A stretch of 15,237 nt of DNA. Source: Treponema sp. (GTDB lineage: Bacteria; Spirochaetota; Spirochaetia; Treponematales; Breznakiellaceae). The notes beneath the pieces are model-generated. The model was given only the letters and a program-made list of their open reading frames with translations. It did not search any database and had not been told where the DNA came from. The position numbers were made by a program, and so were the translations under genes. How positions within the stretch are numbered: position 1 is the first letter of the stretch; each line of letters opens with the position of its first letter. Shown here piece after piece: positions 5,749 through 12,536 of the stretch. The stretch lies in contig JAIRZS010000351.1 in the NCBI GenBank assembly GCA_031267115.1, positions 1-15,237 of the forward strand, read 5' to 3'.

Positions 5749-6798
5749 TTATAAAAGCCAGCAGCGGGCAAAGTGGCCGCTTTCCGGGCCGCCTATGGCG
5801 CGGCGGGGGGGCGGGGCGGCAAAGCACTGCGGCGCGGCGGACGCGCAGCGGGGAGAGAAGGGGCAGCCGGGCGGCGGCCTGATCATGTCCGGATGGGACC
5901 CGGGAATAGGCCTCAGTTCCCGCGCCGCGCCTGTCTCCATGCCGGGCGTGGAATTAAAAAGGCCCAGGGTATAGGGATGGGAAGGGGCGTCAAAAAGATC
6001 GTCTACAGCGGCTTCTTCCAGGATCATGCCCGCGTACATTACCATAGCGCGGGAGCAGAGTTCCGCCACCAGCCCAAGATCGTGGGTAATAAAGATAGTA
6101 GACATGCCGGTTTCCGCCCCGGCGTCTTTAAGGAGCCGGATTATCTGGCTCTGGATAGTCAAGTCCAGGGCGGTCGTAGGCTCGTCCGCGATGAGGATTT
6201 CCGGCTTACATGCCAGCGCCATGGCAATCATGACCCGCTGGCGCATGCCCCCCGATAATTCGTGGGGGTAGAAATGCCGCCGCTTCCCGCCGTCCGGAAT
6301 TTGCACGCCGGACAGCAGGGCCGTTACCCGTCTGTCAATTTCCTTCCCGGAAGGCCCGCGGCGGAGAAGCCGCCTCCCCCCATACCGCGAATCAGGCTCG
6401 CGGTCCAGTGGATCCAATGTTTCAGGGTGGGCTATGAACATCTCGCCCACCTGTTTCCCTATGGACATAAGGGGGTTGAGGGAAGACGCGGGGTCCTGGA
6501 AAATCATGGCGATTTTTTTTCCCCGTATTTCCCGAAGCGTCTTTTGGGAGGCGCGGGCAAGGTCCCTGCCGTGGAAACGCAGTTCCCCGCCGGTAATTTT
6601 TCCTGTATCGGCAAGAAGCCCCAGAACAGACAGGGCGGTAACGGTTTTCCCGCTTCCGGACTCGCCTACTATCCCCAGGGTTTCTCCAGCGCCCAGCGCA
6701 AAGGATACCCCGCGTACCGCCTGGAGTTCCCTGGCGGGGGTAAAGAAAGAAACCCTAAGGTCCTGTACCTCCAGTACCGGCGTCTTGGGAATCATCAT
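5749..6798 (-). CDS. Oligopeptide/dipeptide ABC transporter ATP-binding protein (OppD/DppD type)
   Basis: The 349-residue product is an ABC ATPase of the peptide/nickel uptake class, which powers import through two inner-membrane permeases. Seen: Walker A GESGSGKT (45-52), Q-loop Q101 in IFQDPASSLNP, signature LSGGMRQ (181-187), Walker B ILIADE (201-206), switch histidine H239 in FITHD, and the C-terminal oligopeptide extension HPYTLGL...PGCPFSPRC with cysteines C312, C317, C325 and C346, usual in OppD/DppD and thought to bind an iron-sulphur cluster in some members. Between the Q-loop and the signature is a charged stretch (about 123-176) that seems longer than usual. No OppA, B, C or F gene is adjacent: upstream is cfpA, downstream a convergent gene. 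It may serve permeases coded elsewhere. The start ATG-ATG at 6798 has no ribosome site; a weak TTGTAC-17-TAATAC lies just before it. Confidence 0.88.
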   Translation of the reverse strand: MMIPKTPVLEVQDLRVSFFTPARELQAVRGVSFALGAGETLGIVGESGSGKTVTALSVLGLLADTGKITGGELRFHGRDLARASQKTLREIRGKKIAMIFQDPASSLNPLMSIGKQVGEMFIAHPETLDPLDREPDSRYGGRRLLRRGPSGKEIDRRVTALLSGVQIPDGGKRRHFYPHELSGGMRQRVMIAMALACKPEILIADEPTTALDLTIQSQIIRLLKDAGAETGMSTIFITHDLGLVAELCSRAMVMYAGMILEEAAVDDLFDAPSHPYTLGLFNSTPGMETGAARELRPIPGSHPDMIRPPPGCPFSPRCASAAPQCFAAPPPRRAIGGPESGHFARCWLL

Positions 6799-6839
6799 TT
6801 TGTATTACAGCAGGCGCGGAAACAGTACAAAGGCAAAGA

Positions 6840-6878
6840 ATACAGGCGCGGGAATTCCAAATCCAAACGCGCCTGTAT
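6840..6878 (-). terminator. Hairpin between cfpA and the oppD-like gene
   Basis: Two perfect 11-base arms, ATACAGGCGCG (6840-6850) and CGCGCCTGTAT (6868-6878), enclose a 17-base loop that itself contains GGAATTCC. On the minus strand it lies about 26 bases after the cfpA stop, and the second arm is followed by TTCTTTGCCTTTG, a moderately T-rich tail. It is the best candidate for cfpA termination and would separate cfpA from the downstream ATPase gene. Confidence 0.65.
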
Positions 6879-6904
6879 AGGCCGGGGGCTTCCGGACGCG
6901 GGCC

Positions 6905-8986
6905 TTAAATCTCCCTCAGCCCGTTATCACCGGATCTGCCGTTCCTTTTGGCGGGTTTCGACGTTACCGGTTTTTTGGCGGACTTGGTATCAACAAGGCC
7001 CGCCTTGGGCTTTGCAGTCGTTTTGGCGGGCGCCGGCCTGTCCTCTGCCGGAATACCCATACCGGCTTCCATGCCCGCGCCGTCGTCGCTGTTCAGGAGA
7101 TCGATGTAGGCCTGGGCGGGCGCCGTCAGGGCGGCGGCTGCGGGGACAGCGCCGGATTCCGAGGAGAAACTCTGGTTAATGTCGGGCCTTACCGTTGAAC
7201 GCCGGCGGCTGAACGACGCAAAAGCGGCGTCCTGGAAACCCTTGCTTACGCCGTGGAGGAATTCGTTAAGCACGTTGGCCATAGAATCGAGGGTTGCCTT
7301 CTTGCGCTTAATCGACGTAATGTCGATATCCAGAAGCAGCCCCGGCTCAATATGGTAGGGGTTGATCATGTAATCGAAGCGGTTGTATTCCTTTTCCAGG
7401 AACAGCAGCCTGTCTTCCATCACCCGCCTTTCAACCGGGTACTGGTAGTCGTACATTTCCTTGAGTTTTTCCCGCATCAGGATAAGCTTTTTGTGCAGCT
7501 TGTCCTTGTCGAAGATGTAGGTACGGTTCATCTTTTCCACGTCGGTTTCACCGGCGTCTACAAAGGAAATTTCGTCCCACGCCTTGTCAATATCCTCGTA
7601 AAGCGGCTCGCCGGATTTTTCCTTGATAGTCTTGCGGATGCGGTTTTTGTTCTTCGCGGCAAGATCGTTAAAGTCCGTAATCTTGAAAAGAGGCTTGGCG
7701 TGTTCATAAATGGCGGTAATCACGTCCCAAAGGTGCTGGACCTCGGTCTCAAAACTCTTTATCTGCACGTCGTAGGATTTGCGCTCCTCGATAAGCTGGG
7801 CATTGTCATAGTAGCGCATACGTACCTGGTAGCGCTCGTCGGGCAGATGGTTTATGTCGGTTTCCTCGTACTCCCGGATGATAAGCTCACGGGCGTTTTT
7901 GAAGTTTTCGATGTACTGGTAGCCCATGCGGGAGGTATCCAGGATCGATGTAATGGAGTTAATGGCCGTGTTAAAGCCCCGGCTGCGGATATTGTCGATA
8001 TCGACGATCTTTTTGAGATTCTCCCTTACATTCTGCTGATCGTATTCAGACGGATCGATTTCCGCCCGCAGGCTCTTCAGCCTGTCCATAAGCTGCTTGG
8101 CGACCAGGGTGTAGCGCCTGGATTTGGCGTCTTCGCCGCTGTCGTCGGTATAGGCTTCGACCCTTCCCATCTTGCTAAAGATGATCTCGCTGTCCGAAAG
8201 CTCTTCCTCGCCCTGATCGATGCGCTCGGTCTTGATCTTGTCGATTTCCCGGTCAATGGTGTCGATAAGATGCTTTGAGAGCAGATCCTTAATAAGGTAC
8301 TCTACCGTCACCTGGTAGTGGAAAATGGGGCTTATCAGCTCCGAATCCAGGATATTTACGGAAAGTTTTACATCCGTAACGGTCTTGGGCTTGACGTTGT
8401 TGTCCTTAAAGGCGCACTTGACGATGGAATACGCATTCTCGCCCCGGATAAACGCGCCCGTGTCCGTCTTCTGCCTGAGCAGGCTGTTCGTGTGGTTTTC
8501 AAGCTCGTTCACGCCGCGCTGGATATGCCCCTGCAAGTGGCCGTACATGTTCACCATGGACTTCTCGATCTCGCCGGTGTTGAACTTGTCCGCCCCGCCG
8601 ACCTGGTCAAGCAGGTCCGCAATCTCCTTGGGGGTGTAGCGGGCGAGAACCTTGGTCTCTTCCTTGTCGATATAGTTACGTATCTTCTTAACCATCTCGT
8701 CTTCGGAAGTTACCATATACCGGTTGAACATGTTCTGGTAGTTCTGGTTGAAGTAGTTGTAGAGCTTCTCCTTAAGGCCCCCCATTACGTCCAGGCGTTC
8801 CAGGACATCCTTGGGAAGCCTGGCCGACAGGTGGTGGACCACCTTGTTGGTTTCTTCCTCCAATAACTGGTTGACTTCATTTTGCTGATCCCGGTATTCC
8901 TGGGCCAGGGAGTTCCTGGACCCCACTGCGCTCGGCTTTTCCGGATGGAATACATTAGGACTCTTAGGCAGATCGATGGTACCCAT
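6905..8986 (-). CDS. cfpA: Cytoplasmic filament protein A
   Basis: I recognise this 693-residue protein as CfpA, the subunit of the ribbon of cytoplasmic filaments that runs along the inner membrane of treponemes; published mutants in Treponema denticola have defects in cell division and chromosome segregation. The length is close to the about 680 residues of known CfpA. Seen: a highly charged, mostly helical protein with no signal peptide or membrane segment, an N-terminal stretch MGTIDLPKSPNVFHPEKPS, and long helices with coiled-coil potential (for example the Glu/Lys-rich part around 380-560). The last 100 residues (about 594-693) change character: Ala/Ser/Pro-rich, ending in a basic tail with AKTTAKPKAG and KSAKKPVTSKPAKRN. 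The start is firm: AAGGAG (8999-8994) stands seven bases before ATG 8986. It is preceded by its own promoter and followed by a strong hairpin, so it is probably monocistronic. Confidence 0.93.
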   Translation of the reverse strand: MGTIDLPKSPNVFHPEKPSAVGSRNSLAQEYRDQQNEVNQLLEEETNKVVHHLSARLPKDVLERLDVMGGLKEKLYNYFNQNYQNMFNRYMVTSEDEMVKKIRNYIDKEETKVLARYTPKEIADLLDQVGGADKFNTGEIEKSMVNMYGHLQGHIQRGVNELENHTNSLLRQKTDTGAFIRGENAYSIVKCAFKDNNVKPKTVTDVKLSVNILDSELISPIFHYQVTVEYLIKDLLSKHLIDTIDREIDKIKTERIDQGEEELSDSEIIFSKMGRVEAYTDDSGEDAKSRRYTLVAKQLMDRLKSLRAEIDPSEYDQQNVRENLKKIVDIDNIRSRGFNTAINSITSILDTSRMGYQYIENFKNARELIIREYEETDINHLPDERYQVRMRYYDNAQLIEERKSYDVQIKSFETEVQHLWDVITAIYEHAKPLFKITDFNDLAAKNKNRIRKTIKEKSGEPLYEDIDKAWDEISFVDAGETDVEKMNRTYIFDKDKLHKKLILMREKLKEMYDYQYPVERRVMEDRLLFLEKEYNRFDYMINPYHIEPGLLLDIDITSIKRKKATLDSMANVLNEFLHGVSKGFQDAAFASFSRRRSTVRPDINQSFSSESGAVPAAAALTAPAQAYIDLLNSDDGAGMEAGMGIPAEDRPAPAKTTAKPKAGLVDTKSAKKPVTSKPAKRNGRSGDNGLREI

Positions 8987-9018
8987 TTCTCTACTCCTTA
9001 TATTTAATAGCTACTCGC

Positions 9019-9044
9019 GGAATCCCGGAAACCCAAGGGATTCC
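9019..9044 (-). promoter_or_regulatory. Stem-loop in the cfpA leader
   Basis: On the minus strand GGAATCCC (9044-9037) and GGGATTCC (9026-9019) form a perfect 8-bp stem with a 10-base loop. It lies between the predicted transcription start (about 9055) and the ribosome site (8999-8994). It may stabilise the message of an abundant structural protein; that role is inference. Confidence 0.55.
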
Positions 9045-9061
9045 CTTACATTATCGGATTA

Positions 9062-9091
9062 ATTATAAAATATCCGGCGGGTTTTTGGCAA
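9062..9091 (-). promoter_or_regulatory. cfpA promoter
   Basis: On the minus strand TTGCCA (9091-9086, five of six to consensus) is followed after 18 bp by a perfect TATAAT (9067-9062). This predicts a start near 9055 and a leader of roughly 70 bases that ends in AAGGAG. It is one of the clearest sigma-70-type promoters in the window. Confidence 0.75.
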
Positions 9092-9152
9092 GTATCCTAT
9101 AGGCCATTTCGTAAAAAAGAACGTGATTATGCAGCCGGGGCTATTTAGAGGC

Positions 9153-9181
9153 TTTCCCAAAACCGGCCAGGTCTTGGGAAA
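9153..9181 (-). terminator. Hairpin after the SGNH hydrolase gene
   Basis: Arms TTTCCCAA (9153-9160) and TTGGGAAA (9174-9181) are perfect, with an inner ACC/GGT pairing. It starts eight bases after the TAG stop (9192-9190) of the minus-strand SGNH gene. A T-run is missing on the far side, so termination may be inefficient or factor-assisted. Confidence 0.5.
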
Positions 9182-9189
9182 TGCCCGCG

Positions 9190-9846
9190 CTACATTTTCT
9201 TCACCGCTTCGGCCACGGCTTTCGCGAGCTTGGCGTGCTCCCCGGCGTCAAAGTGAATCCCGTCCCCCTGGCTGCTTACGATAAATTTTCCGGCGTCGAG
9301 AACCGGGACCCCGCATTCCCGGGCGACAAGCTTGTCAAACCAGGCGGGCAGTTCCCTGGAGATAGCCTCGCCGCCTTCAATAATGTGCCTGAAAACAGGA
9401 TTTTGGGGGTTATCAATAATAGGGGGCGGGCAGATCACCAGGATTTTGGGGGCGGATTTGTCCGGCCCAAAACCGGATTGTCTGACCGCCTCGACAAGGC
9501 GCTTTACCCCCAGGGCAATATCCGGCGCGGTGGGGCTAAACCGGGGTTTCAGGTCATTGGTCCCCAGCATGATCACCACAATGTCGATGGGATGGTGGCT
9601 TTCCAGGATGGGGATAAGCTGCCGGAACCCGTTTTTGTCCCCTTCTACAGGATCTTCCCGTGTGGTGGTCCTGCCGTTCTGCCCCTCCTCCTCGACCCAG
9701 TAAGCGGGATCGTCCGGAGGGCATCCCTCGTTGAGCAGGCGCTTCAGCACCATGGTCCACCGGGTTTTGTGATCGTAGCGGCCGGTATCAATACCGGGGA
9801 TGTACCCGTAGGTATTGGAATCGCCGTAACAGAGGACTGTTTTCAT
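9190..9846 (-). CDS. SGNH/GDSL-type arylesterase (acyltransferase-like) hydrolase
   Basis: The 218-residue protein carries all four SGNH blocks: GDSNT with nucleophile S10; QNGRTTTR (56-63) with the block II glycine; IMLGTNDLK (92-100) with the block III asparagine N97; and DGIHFDAGEH (195-204) with D195 and H198 of the catalytic triad. The overall order, including the WT-VL start, ICPPPI and FDKL-x-DAG segments, closely follows the cytoplasmic arylesterase/acyltransferase group that includes the Mycobacterium smegmatis enzyme MsAcT. It hydrolyses small esters or transfers acyl groups; the natural substrate is unknown. No signal peptide is present. The start at ATG 9846 is set by AAGGAG (9858-9853) six bases upstream; an ATG at 9918 would add an unlikely Arg/Lys-rich lead. 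A hairpin and a small insertion element lie in its upstream region, and no clear promoter is visible. Confidence 0.9.
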   Translation of the reverse strand: MKTVLCYGDSNTYGYIPGIDTGRYDHKTRWTMVLKRLLNEGCPPDDPAYWVEEEGQNGRTTTREDPVEGDKNGFRQLIPILESHHPIDIVVIMLGTNDLKPRFSPTAPDIALGVKRLVEAVRQSGFGPDKSAPKILVICPPPIIDNPQNPVFRHIIEGGEAISRELPAWFDKLVARECGVPVLDAGKFIVSSQGDGIHFDAGEHAKLAKAVAEAVKKM

Positions 9847-9879
9847 ATATTTCTCCTTGATATAAATTTTGTGTAAAGG

Positions 9880-9898
9880 CCCGCGCTTGCTGCGCGGG
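9880..9898 (-). other. Hairpin upstream of the SGNH hydrolase gene
   Basis: CCCGCGC (9880-9886) and GCGCGGG (9892-9898) form a 7-bp GC stem with loop TTGCT, with flanking GG/CC that can extend it. It lies about 34 bases before the start codon and would form in the leader of the SGNH message if transcription starts further upstream. A terminator for read-through from the ABC exporter is another possibility. Confidence 0.45.
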
Positions 9899-9925
9899 GG
9901 CCTCTCCTCTTTTCTCACTTTCTTT

Positions 9926-10097
9926 GTAATTATTCAGTCGGGGGCTAAAGCCTCCACTCCGCAAAAAGTCTTGTCAAGACTTTTTACCATATCCGGTTGA
10001 ACCAGGGGGTCCGGACCCCCTCCGCTCAAAAAAACTGTCATTTTTTTCGACCTACCCCCGCCTGGCAATTATTGGCAGGTATAGACTGAATAGTTAC
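9926..10097. mobile_element. MITE: 172-bp non-autonomous element with 14-bp terminal inverted repeats and 8-bp target duplication
   Basis: Left end GTAATTATTCAGTC (9926-9939); right end GACTGAATAGTTAC (10084-10097), its inverted copy with one mismatch. Directly outside both ends is the same octamer CTTTCTTT (9918-9925 and 10098-10105), a perfect target-site duplication. Ends starting with GTAA plus an 8-bp duplication are, to my knowledge, hallmarks of the IS66 family, so this is most likely an IS66-type MITE; other 8-bp families are possible. The interior has no gene but several palindromes: GGGGGC-TAAA-GCCTCC (9940-9955, one G-T pair), 11-base arms around one base at 9963-9985, the perfect palindrome AGGGGGTCCGGACCCCCT (10004-10021), and an imperfect one at 10061-10079. 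The right duplication touches the stop codon of the ABC exporter gene. Confidence 0.8.
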
Positions 10098-10104
10098 CTT
10101 TCTT

Positions 10105-11904
10105 TCATAATTTATAGGGCTTAAACTGGGCTTTGTAAAGGTCGGCGTAGAGGCCCCCTTCCGCGAGCAGTTCCTCGTGCCTGCCCCGTTGCAGGATACC
10201 CCTGTCGCCCAGCACAATGATATTGCCGGCGTTTCTGACGGTGGAAAGGCGATGGGCAATGATAAGGGTAGTGCGCCCCCGCGAAAGTTTTTCAAAGGCC
10301 CGCTGTATTTTCTGTTCGGTGGCGGTATCAAGGGCGCTTGTGGCCTCGTCCAGAATAAGGATGGGCGGATTTTTCAGGAATATGCGGGCAATGGAAACCC
10401 GCTGTTTCTGGCCGCCGGAAAGTTTTATCCCGCGCTCACCTACCGGGGTATCGTACCCTGCGGGCATCCTCAGAATATCTTCGTGAATCTCGGCCTGTTT
10501 CGCGGCCTCGATAATTTCGCTGTCCGCCGCGCCTATCCTGCCATAGCCGATATTTTCCCCGATCGTCCCGGCAAAGAGAAAAACATCCTGCTGGACAATG
10601 CCTATGTTCCCGCGCAGGGACACCAGGGTAAAATTCCGTATATCAACCCCGTCAATAGTAATACTGCCGCCGCTGGTTTCGTAGAACCGGGGGAGGAGGT
10701 GGCAGAGGGTGGTTTTCCCGCCCCCGGAAGGGCCTACCAGGGCGGTGGTGCTTCCTGCGGGGACTGTCAGGCTGATATGATCAAGGACGCAGTGTTTCTG
10801 TTTTTTGTCTGATGCGGCGTCCGCGTCCCGTGTTTTTTTGAAGTACGAAAAAGTTACATCGTTGTAGCTGATATTGCCCCGCACATTTTCCAGCCTGGCC
10901 GCGCCTTCCCTGTCGGTAATGTCGCTTTCCATCCGCATAATTTCGAGGAATCTGAGGAAACCCGCCATGCCGGTAGTAAACTGTTCCACAAAATTCTGGA
11001 GACGTCTTATCGGCTGCAGGAAAGCGGCGACAAAGAGATTGCAGGCGACAAGATCGGCCAGATTCATCCTGCCCCGCATGATCAGGAACCCGCCCGCAGC
11101 GACAACCGTTACCATGAGGATCGAATTCATAAATTCTATTTTACTGTGGAAAAAGGCCATTGCGCGGTAATACCCTTTCCGGGCAAGCTTAAAACTCTCG
11201 TTCCCGGCGGAAAATTTTTCCGCTTCGTAGTTTTCATTGGTAAAGGCTTTGGCAACACGGACGCCCGAGATACTCGACTCCAGAGAGGCGTTGATCTCCG
11301 CAGTCCGTTCCTTTACTTTCCGGGAAACTGCCATAAGGCGCCTGCGGGAGAAAGCGATGTGGATCACGAACAACGGGATCATCACAACGAGGATCAGCGC
11401 CAGTTCCCAGCGTATCGTTACGATTAGGATAAAGGAACCGGAGAGGGTTAAGACGGAAATGAAAAGGTCTTCCGGCCCGTGATGGGCCAGTTCGGTTACT
11501 TCAAACAGATCGGTGGTAACACGGGACATAATGTGGCCAGTACGGTGGTTGTCGTAGAAAGAGAACGGCAGCTCCTGCAAATGGTTAAAAAGATCCCGCC
11601 GCATATCCGCCTCGATATAGGTTCCCACCGTGTGGCCCCAGTAGGTAACGAAAAAGGAAAAACACAGCCTGAGTATGTAGATAAACACCATAAGGGCTAC
11701 CACGCAGACAAAGAGACGCAGGAGGTTTTGTCCGAGCAATTTTTCCAGCGTATACCTGGTGAGCATGGGGAAGACCAGATCCACGGCGGAGATAAGCAGC
11801 GCGCAGAACATATCCGCCGCAAAGAGCTTCCAGTGGGGCCGGTAGTAAGACGCGAAAACCCTCAGCGGGGAAATGTTGAAATTCCGTTTAGCTTGATGCG
11901 GCAT
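10105..11904 (-). CDS. ABC exporter half-transporter, fused permease-ATPase (MsbA/YknV/MdlB type)
   Basis: The 599-residue product has an N-terminal six-helix exporter domain (about 15-320, hydrophobic segments near 26-47, 61-86, 150-182 and 262-296) and a C-terminal nucleotide-binding domain. Seen in the latter: Walker A GPSGGGKT (391-398), Q-loop IVQQD (436-440), signature LSGGQKQR (495-502), Walker B ILILDE (515-520) and H551 in AHRLST. The ATPase catalytic glutamate E520 is present, so it should be active. Such proteins dimerise in the inner membrane and export lipids, drugs or peptides; the substrate is unknown. ATG 11904 is chosen because the promoter lies at 11956-11985; a reading frame from 12018 would include that promoter. 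There is no good Shine-Dalgarno sequence (GTGAAAAAT). The stop TGA (10107-10105) touches the MITE's target duplication. No second half-transporter is adjacent, suggesting a homodimer. Confidence 0.9.
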   Translation of the reverse strand: MPHQAKRNFNISPLRVFASYYRPHWKLFAADMFCALLISAVDLVFPMLTRYTLEKLLGQNLLRLFVCVVALMVFIYILRLCFSFFVTYWGHTVGTYIEADMRRDLFNHLQELPFSFYDNHRTGHIMSRVTTDLFEVTELAHHGPEDLFISVLTLSGSFILIVTIRWELALILVVMIPLFVIHIAFSRRRLMAVSRKVKERTAEINASLESSISGVRVAKAFTNENYEAEKFSAGNESFKLARKGYYRAMAFFHSKIEFMNSILMVTVVAAGGFLIMRGRMNLADLVACNLFVAAFLQPIRRLQNFVEQFTTGMAGFLRFLEIMRMESDITDREGAARLENVRGNISYNDVTFSYFKKTRDADAASDKKQKHCVLDHISLTVPAGSTTALVGPSGGGKTTLCHLLPRFYETSGGSITIDGVDIRNFTLVSLRGNIGIVQQDVFLFAGTIGENIGYGRIGAADSEIIEAAKQAEIHEDILRMPAGYDTPVGERGIKLSGGQKQRVSIARIFLKNPPILILDEATSALDTATEQKIQRAFEKLSRGRTTLIIAHRLSTVRNAGNIIVLGDRGILQRGRHEELLAEGGLYADLYKAQFKPYKL

Positions 11905-11955
11905 ATTTTTCACTGGATCCGCAGCCGGGCGCGGCCCGCGCTTCGGGCAAATTCT

Positions 11956-11985
11956 ATTATAGCAGTTACCGGCCCTTGATTTCAA
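11956..11985 (-). promoter_or_regulatory. Promoter of the ABC exporter gene
   Basis: Minus strand TTGAAA (11985-11980) is followed after 18 bp by TATAAT (11961-11956), which is preceded by TGC, giving an extended -10. Predicted start is near 11950, with a leader of about 46 bases before ATG 11904. The divergent flavodoxin gene begins about 60 bases beyond the -35, so both are served from this 142-bp spacer. Confidence 0.75.
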
Positions 11986-12046
11986 CGCGCTTTTGATCCA
12001 TTCTTGTGGAATACCCACCCCTCGGACAAATTAAGGAGGAAAGCCC

Positions 12047-12523
12047 GTGAAAACGCTGATCGTGTACTATTCCTACGAAGGGAACTGCCGCTTTATCGCC
12101 GGGCAGCTCAAGGACGCCCTTGGCGCCGATGTCCTGGAAATAGAGACCGCGGATACCAGGAAACGCCAGGGCCTTGCCAAGTATTTATGGGGCGGCAGGC
12201 AGGTTTTTTCCCATGCCGAGCCGGAACTCAAGCCCTTTTCAGTTGATATAAACGCCTATGACCTGGTAATCCTCGGCTGCCCTGTTTGGGCCGGGTCGCC
12301 GGCGCCGGCGCTTTGCAGTTTTATTTCGAAAGCCGCGATCCGGGACAAGCGCGTCGCCCTCTATCTCTGCCACGGCGGGGGAAAGGGCGACGCTTTCGGA
12401 AAACTCAGGAAGCGGCTTCCGGGCAATAACTTTGCCGGCGAAATCGACTTCCGCAGCCCCCTGCGGGGCGGCCAGGAAGCGGCGGCAGCCGCCGCCCGGG
12501 ACTGGGCCAAAACCCTGGGCTGA
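12047..12523 (+). CDS. Flavodoxin-like protein
   Basis: The 158-residue protein matches the flavodoxin family. Seen: a first strand and phosphate loop TLIVYYSYEGNCRFIA (3-18), in which S9-x-x-x-N13 would hold the FMN phosphate; KYLWGG (45-50), common in this subgroup; YDLVILGCPVWAG (70-82), the strand and loop that contact the flavin; and VALYLCHGGG (102-111). No extra redox domain is fused. The start is GTG 12047, fixed by AGGAGG (12034-12039) seven bases upstream; codon two onwards reads KTLIVYYS as expected. It probably carries electrons in the cytoplasm using FMN, but a quinone or flavin reductase role is possible. It is divergent from the ABC exporter and convergent with mnmA, with only 13 bases between the two stops. 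Confidence 0.85.
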   Translation: MKTLIVYYSYEGNCRFIAGQLKDALGADVLEIETADTRKRQGLAKYLWGGRQVFSHAEPELKPFSVDINAYDLVILGCPVWAGSPAPALCSFISKAAIRDKRVALYLCHGGGKGDAFGKLRKRLPGNNFAGEIDFRSPLRGGQEAAAAAARDWAKTLG

Positions 12524-12536
12524 TCCCCGGCCCCGC

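Noticed and set aside
7253..8278. 341-codon open frame on the plus strand
   Set aside because: It is the mirror of cfpA codons (Val/Leu/His-rich, no domain) and has no ribosome site or promoter.
9963..9985. Perfect inverted repeat AAAAAGTCTTG/CAAGACTTTTT as a stand-alone terminator
   Set aside because: It lies inside the MITE and is better treated as part of it, though it may still act as a terminator.
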